Below, in pieces: positions 15,802-24,881 of a stretch of DNA of 64,000 nucleotides; the first letter of the stretch is position 1, and every line of letters begins with the position of its first letter. Source of the DNA: an uncultured Roseburia sp. (GTDB taxonomy: Bacteria; Bacillota; Clostridia; Lachnospirales; Lachnospiraceae); the NCBI GenBank assembly GCA_947174805.1, contig CAMWKH010000002.1:124001-188000 (forward strand), in the 5' to 3' direction. A program made the translations under genes and the position numbers. Under the pieces are notes generated by a model that did no database searches, was not told the DNA's origin, and saw nothing but the letters and a program-made list of their open reading frames with translations.

Positions 15802-18039
15802 CTAATATTGTTTCAGTGTTTCCTTATGTGGCAGTGCACCATTACTCCATCTTTTAGTTCGAAAATCATATTTCTCACCTGGGGTTAATAACTGCCTCAC
15901 ACTTTTTTTTGCATTTTCATATCTGGAACTGATAAAATGTATATCATCTTCATAATCTTTTGTACAAGTTTTCTTTAAATCATTTTTCACTGCTCTAAAC
16001 TCCACTGTTCCCGTAGCAACTTTTCTTTTAAATTCCTCCATATTTTTAAAATCTGCTTCTTTAAATTGACTTATCATATCTTTTGTCACTATTGTCCTAT
16101 GGGCATAAATATCACCTGCCACATGAACCGCCACTCCCATAATCTTATATGCCTTATTCTTTTTCGTCATCTCGTCTACTCCCAAATAGGAAAAATAGCT
16201 TCTGCCCAAAAACATTTCAATTGCCTGCACGGTAGAATATTCAAAATGGTCTTCTACTTTATGCAGTCTTGGTTCAATGGAATTATATACATCCTGCACG
16301 CTTTTATTATTGTAATAGGCATGTGCAAGATTAATTAAAAACTCCATAGTATATTTGTAATTTTTTGAACCATGAAACCTTCTGTTTTTGAATAAAGGGT
16401 TATCCCTGGCAACGCAGTAACCATTGGGATCACACTGTGCCAGCTCCCTTTGATCCGGTACAACAGAGGCGGCATACATTAGTTTATATCCTCCTACGCC
16501 TTCCGGTATGGTCTTTTGATGGTCTTTTCCTCCCCATAAAGCTTTTATTTCCTCCTCCTCAAAAACCTCCACCGGTTTCTGCTCTGCACTGTCTGTTACT
16601 TTCTGCCCTCCTGCTGTATAGGTATCATACTGCTTCAACGCCTCTTCCACATCCAAAAGCCCTTTTTTAGATTCCGGGTCTATCGTTTTATTTGCCGTGT
16701 CCTCTAAAAGTCCCCGGACAAAACCTATGTCTTTTGACCTGTCTCTCTCCAGAATCAAAGATGCCGCCGCCGTTACCTGGGCACAAGCCATACTGGTTCC
16801 GTCTGCAACATCCATCCCAAAAAGGGGAGCGTCCACCAAAATTTCTTCCCCTGGCGCATAGATATCAACTTTCTCTCCTCTGGCGCTGCTCTCTGCAATT
16901 TCCCCTTTCATGCTGCTTGCCCCTACGGCAATCACCTCATCATAGGCGGCTGGATACTGCACGGCTTCCCCCGGCTCATTCCCCGCTGCCGCCACCAGTA
17001 AAATTCCTGCATCCTTTGCATCCCTCACGGCCCTATGCAAAATTTCCGAATCATGCCCCGTCCCAAAGCTCATATTAATAATGTCCATGTCATGCTCTAT
17101 AGACCAGTAAATTCCTTTGACAATACTGCTTAACTTCCCTCTGTTTTTACTGTCAAGAACCTGGACAGAATAGATTTGGGCATCCTCATTCATACCCTGT
17201 ATGCCCTCTCCCTCTGGCTTGCCCACTATCAGGGAGGCAACTGCCGTACCATGGCCTGTTCCGTCCTCAAGCATAACAAATCCCGCCTCACCGTTTTCCG
17301 TCACATGCTCTTCTACAGGAATATCCGGGCGATACGCCACTCCTGAGTCCAAAACTGCAATTTTAACTCTATCGGCTGCCCCATCTTTCACATAATCCTG
17401 TGCATGGACGGCAGAAAGGTTCCACTCTGCTGCCGGCTCTGCAATACTCCTGCTGTCCGAATCGTCCTCTTCTTCCGTTTCTGTCTTATCCTCCAGCTCT
17501 GTTTCACTTTCTGTTTCCTCTTCCGGTTCCATATTATTTTCCTGCCGGGTTACATCCTCCGATGCCGTTTCATTTCCCGGTTCTGTTACAACTCCTGGTT
17601 CTGTTTCACTTTCAGACTCTGTTTCATTTTCAGGCTCCGCCCCTGTTTCCGCCCCTGTTTTGCTCTCCGGTTCCGGCCGGGTACCCTGCTCTGTCTCCTC
17701 CTCTGCAGCCTCTCCTGTCTGCTGGATGTCACAGGATGCCGCTGCGTCAAAGAATATATCCTCTTCCACAATAATATCTGCTTTTTCTAATTGACGTATT
17801 TCCCAGGAATTTAAATCTGCTACCACAATTCCTGCATCCTGCATCAAAGTTTCATGGCTTTCTTCCGGAATTTCCTCATTTACAACTTCTGTTCCTAAAA
17901 CTTCCTGAATGGCATCTATTTCTTCTGCCATAACCACATAGTTTTCTTCCGGGGTCTGTACTTCCGCTGCACCTGCATAAATATCCGTCTGAAATATCAT
18001 TACCCCAGACAGAAGAAATGCTGTTATTCTTTTGTTCAT
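15802..18039 (-). CDS. Secreted subtilisin-like (S8) protease with acidic linker and a PLC-like C-terminal domain
   Basis: The 745-residue chain starts with a signal peptide (residues 1-25). Next come a propeptide-like region with EENYVVMAEEIDAIQEVLG, and a Glu/Thr-rich low-complexity linker (about 108-200, repeats of ETESE and EPE type). The S8 domain follows with a complete triad: Asp231 (IAVLDSGV), His263 (GTGHGTAVASLIVG) and Ser416 (DGTSMACAQVTAAA), with Asn353 in AAAGNEPG. The C-terminal 200 residues are unrelated to subtilases. They contain HVAGDIYAH (His639, Asp643, His647), resembling the metal-binding helix of zinc-dependent phospholipase C/DUF6765-like proteins. This pairing is unusual. 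No sorting signal or transmembrane anchor is visible, so the protein is probably released or held non-covalently. Confidence 0.85.
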   Translation of the reverse strand: MNKRITAFLLSGVMIFQTDIYAGAAEVQTPEENYVVMAEEIDAIQEVLGTEVVNEEIPEESHETLMQDAGIVVADLNSWEIRQLEKADIIVEEDIFFDAAASCDIQQTGEAAEEETEQGTRPEPESKTGAETGAEPENETESESETEPGVVTEPGNETASEDVTRQENNMEPEEETESETELEDKTETEEEDDSDSRSIAEPAAEWNLSAVHAQDYVKDGAADRVKIAVLDSGVAYRPDIPVEEHVTENGEAGFVMLEDGTGHGTAVASLIVGKPEGEGIQGMNEDAQIYSVQVLDSKNRGKLSSIVKGIYWSIEHDMDIINMSFGTGHDSEILHRAVRDAKDAGILLVAAAGNEPGEAVQYPAAYDEVIAVGASSMKGEIAESSARGEKVDIYAPGEEILVDAPLFGMDVADGTSMACAQVTAAASLILERDRSKDIGFVRGLLEDTANKTIDPESKKGLLDVEEALKQYDTYTAGGQKVTDSAEQKPVEVFEEEEIKALWGGKDHQKTIPEGVGGYKLMYAASVVPDQRELAQCDPNGYCVARDNPLFKNRRFHGSKNYKYTMEFLINLAHAYYNNKSVQDVYNSIEPRLHKVEDHFEYSTVQAIEMFLGRSYFSYLGVDEMTKKNKAYKIMGVAVHVAGDIYAHRTIVTKDMISQFKEADFKNMEEFKRKVATGTVEFRAVKNDLKKTCTKDYEDDIHFISSRYENAKKSVRQLLTPGEKYDFRTKRWSNGALPHKETLKQY

Positions 18040-18201
18040 AAATATTTCCTCTTCCCTTTTTTATTTGACCATATTTTATCTAATATAAACTTTTTATTAT
18101 AAAATATAGTTGATATGGTAAAAAATACGTTATTATTGGTAAAACTAACCTTTTTTTGCCAAAATCAACCTCAGTGTTTTGAAAGATACAGCCACATAAC
18201 A

Positions 18202-18248
18202 AAAGGCTTCCGTCACGCAACACGTGTCGAAAGCCTTTCTGCTTTTTT
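18202..18248. terminator. Terminator downstream of the aldose-1-epimerase-like gene
   Basis: AAAGGCTT and AAGCCTTT flank an internal sequence with further pairing (CACG/CGTG). On the minus strand the stem ends in TTTTG; on the plus strand a CTGCTTTTTTC tail follows. It lies about 40 bases past the epimerase-like stop. The rest of 18040-18283 is AT-rich and presumably holds the subtilase promoter, which I could not place with confidence. Confidence 0.6.
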
Positions 18249-18283
18249 CAAATATTCTGTTTCAATGATATTTTCCACAATGC

Positions 18284-19159
18284 CTAAGAAAACGTAATCT
18301 TATAATTCTTTTCAAAAACCTCATTCGGCGGCAATTTCTGCCCCCACTCCCTCTCATTTAACTCCCCCGCAAAACTTTCCCTGTCGCACCTGCCGTACCA
18401 GGGCTCAATACACACAAAGGGCGCATCTCCCCCCGGCGTCCATATTCCAAATAAAGGCGCATCAAAACTCACCGTCACATAAGGTTTCCCCTTAAGGTCC
18501 ACAAGGGAAACTTCACTGGCCTGGTAATCTTCGATAATATATACCCCCTCATCAAAGAAATCCTCCGTAAATACTGCAAGGCCGTCATGTAGTTTCAGCT
18601 CGCTTTTAGAATTTAGCATCAGCCCGTCTTTGTTTATCCTGGAATAGAGCACATCGCTTTTGGCATTTAATTTCATACCGTATCCCGTCATGCTCTCCTC
18701 CCCGTACATGGGGCAGTTGAAAGCCGGATGGGCGCCAATGGAGAAATACATCTCCTTTTCCTCTTCCTCATTGATTACCTTCCACATCACTGTCAGGGAA
18801 TTTCCCGAAAGTTCATAGCCAATCTCTAAGGTAAAATCAAAGGGATAGGATTTTAAGGTATCTGCATCCGCCTTCAGCTGAAATACCACCTTATCCTCAC
18901 TTCTTAAAATCATGGTAAACTCTTTATCCCTGGCAAATCCGTGCTGGGACATGGGATAGGTTTCCCCTTCATATTGATAAGACTGTCCCTTTAGGGAACC
19001 CACCAGAGGAAACAGCACAGGTGATGTCCTTTTCCAGTATTTTTCGTCTGCACACCACATATATTCTCTGTTGTCTTCCGCAGATTTTACCGATTTAAGC
19101 TCTGCGCCGAAACTCTCGATTTCCACCGAAAGCTGTTGATTTTTTAACATAACTCTCAT
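18284..19159 (-). CDS. Aldose 1-epimerase family protein (LacX-like)
   Basis: The protein has 291 residues of the galactose-mutarotase fold. The family catalytic histidine is in IGAHPAFNCP, and a conserved glutamate is in CIEPWYGRCD. Other fold markers include MSQHGFARDKEF and FPLVGSLKGQSY. Members interconvert sugar anomers, although the LacX-like branch is poorly characterised and the substrate is unknown. It follows asnS by 15 bases on the same strand, probably in the same transcript; the metabolic link is not obvious. Cytoplasmic, no signal peptide. Confidence 0.85.
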   Translation of the reverse strand: MRVMLKNQQLSVEIESFGAELKSVKSAEDNREYMWCADEKYWKRTSPVLFPLVGSLKGQSYQYEGETYPMSQHGFARDKEFTMILRSEDKVVFQLKADADTLKSYPFDFTLEIGYELSGNSLTVMWKVINEEEEKEMYFSIGAHPAFNCPMYGEESMTGYGMKLNAKSDVLYSRINKDGLMLNSKSELKLHDGLAVFTEDFFDEGVYIIEDYQASEVSLVDLKGKPYVTVSFDAPLFGIWTPGGDAPFVCIEPWYGRCDRESFAGELNEREWGQKLPPNEVFEKNYKITFS

Positions 19160-19174
19160 ATTTTAGCCTTTCTC

Positions 19175-20566
19175 CTACAACTCACAGTTATTTACGGTTC
19201 TTGGGAAGGGAACCACATCACGGATATTGGACATTCCTGTCAAATACATCACGCACCGTTCAAATCCCAGACCAAACCCTGCATGTCTGGCTGTGCCGTA
19301 TTTCCGCAAATCCAGATAGAAACCATAATCTTCTTCCTTTAAGTTAAGCTCCCGCATTCTTGCCACCAGTTTATCGTAATCGTCCTCCCTTTGGCTTCCC
19401 CCGATAATCTCTCCAATCTGGGGAACCAGGCAGTCCACGGCCGCAACAGTCTTTCCATCCTCGTTCAGTTTCATATAAAAAGCTTTGATTTCTTTTGGAT
19501 AATCTGTGACAAATACCGGGCGCTTAAACACTTCCTCTGTGAGATACCTCTCATGCTCCGTCTGCAAATCGGCGCCCCAGGAAACTTTGTACTCAAAATT
19601 GTCATTGTTTTTCTCCAATATCTCCACGGCCTCTGTGTAAGTCACCCTGGCAAACTCTGAATTTGCCACATGGTTAAGCCTTTCAATGAGCCCTTTGTCC
19701 ACAAAGCTGTTGAAAAACGCCATCTCCTCCGGGGCATGTTCCAATACATAATGGATAATATATTTTAGCATGCTCTCCGCTAAAATCATATCGTCATTTA
19801 AGTCCGCAAAGGCAATCTCTGGCTCAATCATCCAAAACTCTGCCGCATGTCTGGTGGTATTGGAATTTTCCGCCCGGAAAGTGGGGCCGAAGGTATAAAT
19901 ATTTTTAAATGCCATAGCGTAGGTTTCGCCGTTTAACTGGCCGCTCACAGTAAGGTTTGTGGGCTTTCCGAAAAAGTCCTGGGAAAAGTCCACGCCTCCC
20001 TCTTTGTCTTTGGGAACATCCTTTAAATCCAGTGTGGTTACCTGGAACATTTCCCCTGCCCCCTCGCAGTCACTTCCGGTAATTAGCGGCGTGTGCACAT
20101 AGACAAAGTCCCTCTCCTGGAAAAACTTATGAATAGCATAAGCGATAAGGGAACGCACACGAAATACCGCCTCAAAGGTGTTTGTCCTTGGCCTTAAATG
20201 GGAAATACTTCTCAAATATTCAAAACTGTGGCGCTTTTTCTGCAGTGGATAATCCGGGGCGCTTTCCCCCTCAATTACCACCTCCTCTGCCTGAATCTCA
20301 AAGGGCTGTTTTGCCTGGGGAGTTGCCACCAGTTTCCCGGAAACAATAATGGCCGCCCCAACATTTAATTTTTCCACCGCCTCAAAATTGGGAAGGGTAT
20401 CATGGTAAACCACCTGCAGGGGTTCAAAAAAAGTCCCGTCATTTACCACAATAAAACCAAATGCCTTTGAACTCCGGATGCTTCTCACCCATCCTCCGAT
20501 GGCAATGTCTTTTTCCAGATATTCCTCTTTCCTGCGGTACAAATCCCGAATGTTTACAAGTTCCAT
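19175..20566 (-). CDS. asnS: Asparaginyl-tRNA synthetase
   Basis: AsnS charges tRNA-Asn with asparagine. The 463 residues contain an N-terminal OB-fold anticodon-binding domain (about 10-110, [19 protein letters not shown]) and a class II catalytic core. Motif 2 is [20 protein letters not shown] and motif 3 is [16 protein letters not shown] used ATG 20566, with AAGGAG about 10 bases upstream, because the track start at 20590 runs into the upstream gene. It begins just past the stop of the trigger-factor-like lipoprotein gene (20568), so the two are tightly linked. Confidence 0.96.
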   Translation of the reverse strand: MELVNIRDLYRRKEEYLEKDIAIGGWVRSIRSSKAFGFIVVNDGTFFEPLQVVYHDTLPNFEAVEKLNVGAAIIVSGKLVATPQAKQPFEIQAEEVVIEGESAPDYPLQKKRHSFEYLRSISHLRPRTNTFEAVFRVRSLIAYAIHKFFQERDFVYVHTPLITGSDCEGAGEMFQVTTLDLKDVPKDKEGGVDFSQDFFGKPTNLTVSGQLNGETYAMAFKNIYTFGPTFRAENSNTTRHAAEFWMIEPEIAFADLNDDMILAESMLKYIIHYVLEHAPEEMAFFNSFVDKGLIERLNHVANSEFARVTYTEAVEILEKNNDNFEYKVSWGADLQTEHERYLTEEVFKRPVFVTDYPKEIKAFYMKLNEDGKTVAAVDCLVPQIGEIIGGSQREDDYDKLVARMRELNLKEEDYGFYLDLRKYGTARHAGFGLGFERCVMYLTGMSNIRDVVPFPRTVNNCEL

Positions 20567-20567
20567 T

Positions 20568-21746
20568 TTAACTGTTCTCCTTTTCTCCATAGTTTACTTT
20601 TGCGCCGTCTGCTATTTTCTGGCACGCTTTATTTTGTAAATATACTTTTCTGATATATTTTTCTCCTGATTCTTTGTCAGCCCCGTATGTCTCATACACG
20701 GTGTCCACGTCTTTAAAGCCGCCGTTTTGTACCAGATTGGAGACATAGTTGTTGTACTCATCCTCATTAAACTCAATGTTCTCTTTCTCTGCAATGGCCT
20801 CAAATACCATTTCCTGTCTGATATTATCCTTCATGTTTTCCGTAATTTCTTTCCGAAAATCTTCTATGGTGGATCCGGAATTTTTCACATATTCCTCCAA
20901 TGTGGTGCCGTTTGTACAGTATGTCTTTTCAAATCCGGCAATATACTCCTCCACCCTGGCATCTAAAAGCCCTTCCGGGAGTTCTTTTATCTCACATTTT
21001 TCTGTGACTGCGTCAATGACTTTCATGCGGATATCCGACTGCCGGGTGTTTTCTGTCTGGCTCTCCAATACCTTTTTTACATTCTCCATAAAAGCATCTT
21101 TCGTATCCTCTTGAAAATACTCTTTTGCTATGGCATCGTCCATATCCTCAAGAGTCATGGGCTTTTGCACAGAATTTACCGTAAAGGTAAATGTCACCTC
21201 CTGCCCGGCCAGCTCCTGGGACTGGTAATTCTCAGGAAAAGTCACATTACAGTCTACAGTCTCCCCCACTTTTGCTCCCTTTAACCCGTCGGTAAAGCCT
21301 TCAATATAGCCTGTGCCCCTTAAGGCATCGCTGTTTTTCGCCACATCAATGATCTGATGCTCTGCGCTTCCGCCTTCAAAAGCAGCCCCGTCTTTTTTCC
21401 CCACGTAATCCACGTCTACAATATCATTCTCCTCTATCTGGGTCTTTGTGTCATCCTTCACATAGGGACAATAGTAAGAAATCATCTGGGCCGCATAGTC
21501 GTTAATTTTATCTTCTGTCACTTCATAATCTGCCTCGCTTCCAATGGTGACTTCCACGTCTTTATAATCTCCCAGGGTCACATAGTCATTGACATCGTAC
21601 TTGATATCCGTACTGTTCACTCCTGATTTTTCCCCCGCTGTCTCAGTTCCCTCCAGGGCATTTTTATCGGAAGATTCCTTGCCGCAGCCGGCAGGGACAA
21701 TGCAAATCATACATAAGAGCAGCAACACTATCTTTTTTTTCATCAT
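20568..21746 (-). CDS. Trigger-factor-like FKBP peptidyl-prolyl isomerase, lipoprotein
   Basis: The protein has 392 residues. The N-terminus is a lipoprotein signal ([19 protein letters not shown], lipobox VPAGC), so it acts on the outer face of the membrane. An FKBP-type domain follows ([20 protein letters not shown] through [20 protein letters not shown]), then a trigger-factor-like C-terminal helical domain (about 210-390). Unlike cytoplasmic trigger factor it lacks the ribosome-binding domain. Its probable role is folding of exported proteins, similar in purpose to PrsA. ATG 21746 follows GAGGTAAAT. Confidence 0.88.
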   Translation of the reverse strand: MMKKKIVLLLLCMICIVPAGCGKESSDKNALEGTETAGEKSGVNSTDIKYDVNDYVTLGDYKDVEVTIGSEADYEVTEDKINDYAAQMISYYCPYVKDDTKTQIEENDIVDVDYVGKKDGAAFEGGSAEHQIIDVAKNSDALRGTGYIEGFTDGLKGAKVGETVDCNVTFPENYQSQELAGQEVTFTFTVNSVQKPMTLEDMDDAIAKEYFQEDTKDAFMENVKKVLESQTENTRQSDIRMKVIDAVTEKCEIKELPEGLLDARVEEYIAGFEKTYCTNGTTLEEYVKNSGSTIEDFRKEITENMKDNIRQEMVFEAIAEKENIEFNEDEYNNYVSNLVQNGGFKDVDTVYETYGADKESGEKYIRKVYLQNKACQKIADGAKVNYGEKENS

Positions 21747-21810
21747 ATTTACCTCAACTTTCACAATTACGCACGGTATAGTCTACAGTGCGGACAATAG
21801 TATTACCATA

Positions 21811-21824
21811 TCACAAAATTGTGA
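21811..21824. promoter_or_regulatory. 14-bp palindrome upstream of the FKBP lipoprotein gene
   Basis: TCACAA-AA-TTGTGA is a perfect palindrome in the divergent intergenic region. A second dyad, GTGA-taatt-TCAC, lies 18 bases away at 21842-21854. They are placed like operators for the minus-strand gene. No regulator can be assigned. Confidence 0.35.
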
Positions 21825-21925
21825 AAAATAAAAGGATAACTGTGATAATTTCACCTAATCCTCTCAAATTTTGCATCTTAAGCTTTTCTAGTTTTGCTGG
21901 GCGAACAGCCAAAAACGTAATTTTG

Positions 21926-21954
21926 TTGCTTTTTGTCCCATTTAATGTTAAAAT
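21926..21954 (+). promoter_or_regulatory. Sigma-A promoter of the 21991 gene
   Basis: TTGCTT, a 17-base spacer, then TAAAAT, ending about 36 bases before the GTG start. Confidence 0.55.
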
Positions 21955-21990
21955 AATTTGCAGTTGTTAAAAGTAAGGGAGGATTTTGTC

Positions 21991-22500
21991 GTGTCAAAAG
22001 TAACGATTATATTGCTGATTATTGCTATCGTCATGGTAGCCGTTCTGGTCGTTTTATATTTCCTGGGGAAAAAGGCAGAGAAAAAGAAAGCCCAGCAGGA
22101 CGAACAGATTGCCGCTGCCGCCCAGTCCGTTTCCATGCTGGTTATCGATAAGAAAAAGCTAAAGATTACTGAAGCAGGTTTCCCCGCCTCGGTGGTAAAC
22201 CAGATGCCAAAGCTTATGCGCCGTTCCAAGCTGCCCATTGTAAAGGCAAAGGTGGGTCCAAAGGTTATGTCCTTCATCTGCGAGGCATCCATTTTTGATT
22301 CCATTCCTGTGAAAAAAGAAGTAAAAGCCACCGTCAGCGGCCTTTATATTACTTCCGTAAAAGGGCTTCACGGCCCCATTGCCCAGGCGGCCCCCAAGAA
22401 AAAAAGTTTCAAAGACAAACTTCGCAGCAAATATAAGGAAACCAGCGAGGCCCTGGAGAAAGAGAAATCAGAGCAGCAGAAAAATAAGAAAAAGAAATAA
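21991..22500 (+). CDS. Hypothetical single-pass membrane protein with Lys-rich tail
   Basis: The protein has 169 residues. I placed the start at GTG 21991 because GGGAGG ends 8 bases upstream; the track start at 21958 has no ribosome binding site. One N-terminal membrane helix (VTIILLIIAIVMVAVLVVLY) is followed by a charged stretch. A compact cytoplasmic domain comes next, about 45-140 (LVIDKKKLKITEAGFP, PKVMSFICEASIFDSIPVKK), and the protein ends in a strongly basic tail of KKKSFKDKLRSKYK type. I do not recognise a named family. A bidirectional terminator separates it from the convergent DUF1934 gene. Confidence 0.7.
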   Translation: MSKVTIILLIIAIVMVAVLVVLYFLGKKAEKKKAQQDEQIAAAAQSVSMLVIDKKKLKITEAGFPASVVNQMPKLMRRSKLPIVKAKVGPKVMSFICEASIFDSIPVKKEVKATVSGLYITSVKGLHGPIAQAAPKKKSFKDKLRSKYKETSEALEKEKSEQQKNKKKK

Positions 22501-22507
22501 AAAAATT

Positions 22508-22546
22508 TTGCCAGTCCTTTTATACTCTCAGGGCTGGCAATTATTT
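22508..22546. terminator. Bidirectional terminator between convergent genes
   Basis: TTGCCAG and CTGGCAA form the stem. On the plus strand TTATTTT follows, and on the minus strand AAAATTTTTTTATTTC follows. It serves both the 21991 gene and the DUF1934 gene. Confidence 0.8.
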
Positions 22547-22547
22547 T

Positions 22548-23000
22548 CTAAGAGCAAATCCGAAACTCCCCGCTCTCCTTGGACCGTATCTCCATTTTTA
22601 TGGTACAGTCCGCCAAATGTTCATAGTTAATTTCCAGGGAATACTCCAAATCCAGGGAAATATCATTTTCCTCCTCCCGAACATGGATGGATTTTGCATT
22701 GATTCCCACCATAAGGCTCCCAAAAGGCGTCTCGTAACATGTCATATTCTGTTTGTCTTTCTCAAAAACCATATGTACATTGGTCAGCCCTTTTTTTGTG
22801 ATGTCCACACAGTCGTCACGTATTTTTATAATATTTTTTGTGACACCCTCAAACCCTTCCATAATCTCATCATAAATCACATAATGTCTGCCGTTTTTCT
22901 TATAATAATCCCCTGGGGTAATAAGATCCACCGGCTCCATACCCGACTCCTGCTGCATTACCTGCAGGCCGCTGATTGTCACTAAAACATCCTTTGTCAT
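22548..23000 (-). CDS. DUF1934 domain-containing protein (YwiB-like)
   Basis: The protein has 150 residues, the usual size for DUF1934, a calycin-like beta-barrel family of unknown function. Diagnostic stretches include YYKKNGRHYVIYDEIMEGFE and YETPFGSLMVGI. The start overlaps the spoIIR stop by 4 bases, indicating translational coupling and co-transcription with spoIIR. Cytoplasmic. Confidence 0.85.
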   Translation of the reverse strand: MTKDVLVTISGLQVMQQESGMEPVDLITPGDYYKKNGRHYVIYDEIMEGFEGVTKNIIKIRDDCVDITKKGLTNVHMVFEKDKQNMTCYETPFGSLMVGINAKSIHVREEENDISLDLEYSLEINYEHLADCTIKMEIRSKESGEFRICS

Positions 23001-23641
23001 CTTTTCCTCCCCTGCTCATTTTTCACAGTGTCCCACAATTCTTTTATTTTTTCCCAGTACTTAAACTTCACTGATATACTGCTCTCTGCCATTAGTTCCT
23101 CATATTCTTCCGGTGTAAGCACCGCCCGGAGTTCTGTCTTTGCGTCCTCCTCAATTACCTCATAGACACTTCCAGCAAAACACATATTGGGATACATCAC
23201 ACACCACCAGTTATGCCCTTCCCCTTCCCCTAAAGTAATCTGAAGAGCCTGATAACTCCCCTTGGGAAAAGTGTAAGAGCCGTATTGTTTTTGAGGGAAA
23301 TCCACCTTCCCCACCCTTGCCTTTGCCGGATAGGAAAACCCCTCCCGGTTAAGGACTTCCTCTGCAATCCTGGTAATTTCTGGCAGATTCTCCTCCGCAG
23401 CCTGCATACATTCCGTCAGATTTTCCACATCCTGCATCTGCTCCTTCATATATCTGCCAATTTCATCCCTCACCTCTAATTTTACAGACTGATCCTCTTT
23501 ACTGTCACTATTTGCCAACACATGAAAACGGAAAATGTCCTGGGAAATATCCCGCTGAAATTTCCGTACCCGGTACTGATAAGCCCCTGCAGTCAAAACC
23601 AACGCCAAAATTATGTAGATTACTATTTTTTTCCTGTTCAT
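22997..23641 (-). CDS. spoIIR: Stage II sporulation protein R
   Basis: SpoIIR is made in the forespore and triggers SpoIIGA processing of pro-sigma-E in the mother cell. The 214-residue protein has an N-terminal signal/anchor helix (KKIVIYIILALVLTAGAY) and the family core (FRFHVLANSDSKEDQSVKLE, and GEGHNWWCVMYPNMCF near residue 165). I used ATG 23641, preceded by AGGAGGATTTT; the track start lies upstream of this site. Upstream is a good match to a forespore sigma-F promoter plus a hairpin next to the ribosome binding site. This gene identifies the organism as a spore former. Confidence 0.93.
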   Translation of the reverse strand: MNRKKIVIYIILALVLTAGAYQYRVRKFQRDISQDIFRFHVLANSDSKEDQSVKLEVRDEIGRYMKEQMQDVENLTECMQAAEENLPEITRIAEEVLNREGFSYPAKARVGKVDFPQKQYGSYTFPKGSYQALQITLGEGEGHNWWCVMYPNMCFAGSVYEVIEEDAKTELRAVLTPEEYEELMAESSISVKFKYWEKIKELWDTVKNEQGRKR

Positions 23642-23650
23642 AAAATCCTC

Positions 23651-23668
23651 CTGATAGCTTTCTATCAG
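23651..23668 (-). promoter_or_regulatory. Perfect hairpin abutting the spoIIR ribosome binding site
   Basis: CTGATAG-cttt-CTATCAG, 7-bp arms and a four-base loop. On the minus strand the 3' arm runs straight into GAGG of the ribosome binding site. It may affect translation or be the operator of a repressor. Confidence 0.45.
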
Positions 23669-23669
23669 A

Positions 23670-23697
23670 AGAATTTCCAATTTTTGTAACTTTATTC
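23670..23697 (-). promoter_or_regulatory. Candidate sigma-F promoter of spoIIR
   Basis: The minus strand reads GAATA-N14-GGAAATTCT, close to the B. subtilis sigma-F pattern (G-W-A-T-A type -35 and GG-N-N-A-N-A-N-T -10, with a 15-base spacer). spoIIR is a sigma-F target in characterised species, which supports the call. Confidence 0.5.
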
Positions 23698-23702
23698 ATG
23701 GA

Positions 23703-24881
23703 TTACCACATTTTGAACAATTTTATTATTTTCTTTGCCGCCTTGTAGTGAAGGGGTTCTAATTCCCGCAGGGCGTTTTTCAGCTCTTTTCGGATTTCTA
23801 TGTGCTGGGGGCAGTGCTGTTCACACTTTCCGCACTGAATGCACAGGGACGCACTGCTCTGATTCTGTCTGAAAGCAGTGCACTGGAGATACTCTCTCCT
23901 GGCCCCTCCCTTTGTCTCGGAATAAATCTCATTATAGCAGCGAAATGTAACCGGAATATCTACGCCCATGGGACAGGGCATACAGTAACCGCACCCGGTA
24001 CACCCCACTTTCACCGTCTTCTCTATCTCCGCCTTAACCTTTTGCACCAATTCCTCATCGGATCTTGTAAAAGAGCCTGCCAGCGCTTCATCTGCCGTCT
24101 TTACATTTTCTTCCACCATCTCCATGGAATTCATTCCCGAGAGCACGCAGGTAACTTCCGGCTGGTTATAAAGCCACCGAAAAGCCAACTCTGCAGGGGT
24201 ACGTTTCTCCCCACTCTCCTGAAAAAGCTTTTTCGCACTCTGGGGCAGCAGGTTTACCAGCCGCCCTCCCCGAAGGGGCTCCATAATAATCACAGGAATC
24301 CCTTTTTTATGGGCATATAAAAGGCCGTCCCTCCCTGCCTGGGAATACTCATCCATATAATTATATTGAATCTGGCAGAAATCCCAGTCATAAATATCCA
24401 CAAGCTGTTTAAACACCGCAGTATTTCCGTGGTAGGAAAAACCGATATTGCGGATTTTGCCGGACTTCATCTTTTCCTCTATCCACTCTATAATGCCAAT
24501 TTTTTTCAGTTTTTCCCAGGTATCCCCGTCTGTGAGCATATGCATCAGATAATAATCAATGTAATCTGTCTTAAGACGCCTAAGCTCCTCCTGGAACATC
24601 TTTTCCACGCCCTCTATGGACTTTATCAGGTAATGGGGCAGCTTTGTGGCAATATAAACCTGCTTTCTGCAGTTGTTTCTGTTTAAAATCTCCCCTAAAG
24701 CCGCCTCGCTGCCGGGATACACATAGGCAGTATCAAAATAATTTACCCCGGATTTTAAGGCAGACATCACTTCCCTCTCCGCCTTGTCAATATCAATGCT
24801 GTTACCCTTTCTGGTAAATCGCATACATCCGTATCCCAGCACGGATATATCATTTCCTTTTCTGTCTTTACGATACTGCAT
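23703..24881 (-). CDS. Aldo/keto reductase with C-terminal 4Fe-4S motifs
   Basis: The protein has 392 residues. The N-terminal aldo/keto reductase barrel (about 1-280) has the tyrosine in FDTAYVYPGSE, the lysine in IATKLPHYL and a histidine in YLMHMLTDGD. The C-terminal 100 residues carry two cysteine clusters, CTGCGYCMPCPMGVDIP and CIQCGKCEQHCPQHI, as in ferredoxin-like 4Fe-4S proteins. This architecture is common in anaerobes, and the substrate is unknown. Start ATG 24881 with GGAGG 6 bases before it; the gene overlaps the nadE 3' end by 14 bases. Confidence 0.92.
   Translation of the reverse strand: MQYRKDRKGNDISVLGYGCMRFTRKGNSIDIDKAEREVMSALKSGVNYFDTAYVYPGSEAALGEILNRNNCRKQVYIATKLPHYLIKSIEGVEKMFQEELRRLKTDYIDYYLMHMLTDGDTWEKLKKIGIIEWIEEKMKSGKIRNIGFSYHGNTAVFKQLVDIYDWDFCQIQYNYMDEYSQAGRDGLLYAHKKGIPVIIMEPLRGGRLVNLLPQSAKKLFQESGEKRTPAELAFRWLYNQPEVTCVLSGMNSMEMVEENVKTADEALAGSFTRSDEELVQKVKAEIEKTVKVGCTGCGYCMPCPMGVDIPVTFRCYNEIYSETKGGARREYLQCTAFRQNQSSASLCIQCGKCEQHCPQHIEIRKELKNALRELEPLHYKAAKKIIKLFKMW

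Noticed and set aside
17400-17790. Plus-strand ORFs opposite the subtilase linker
   Set aside because: Antisense of an acidic low-complexity linker; no start signals.
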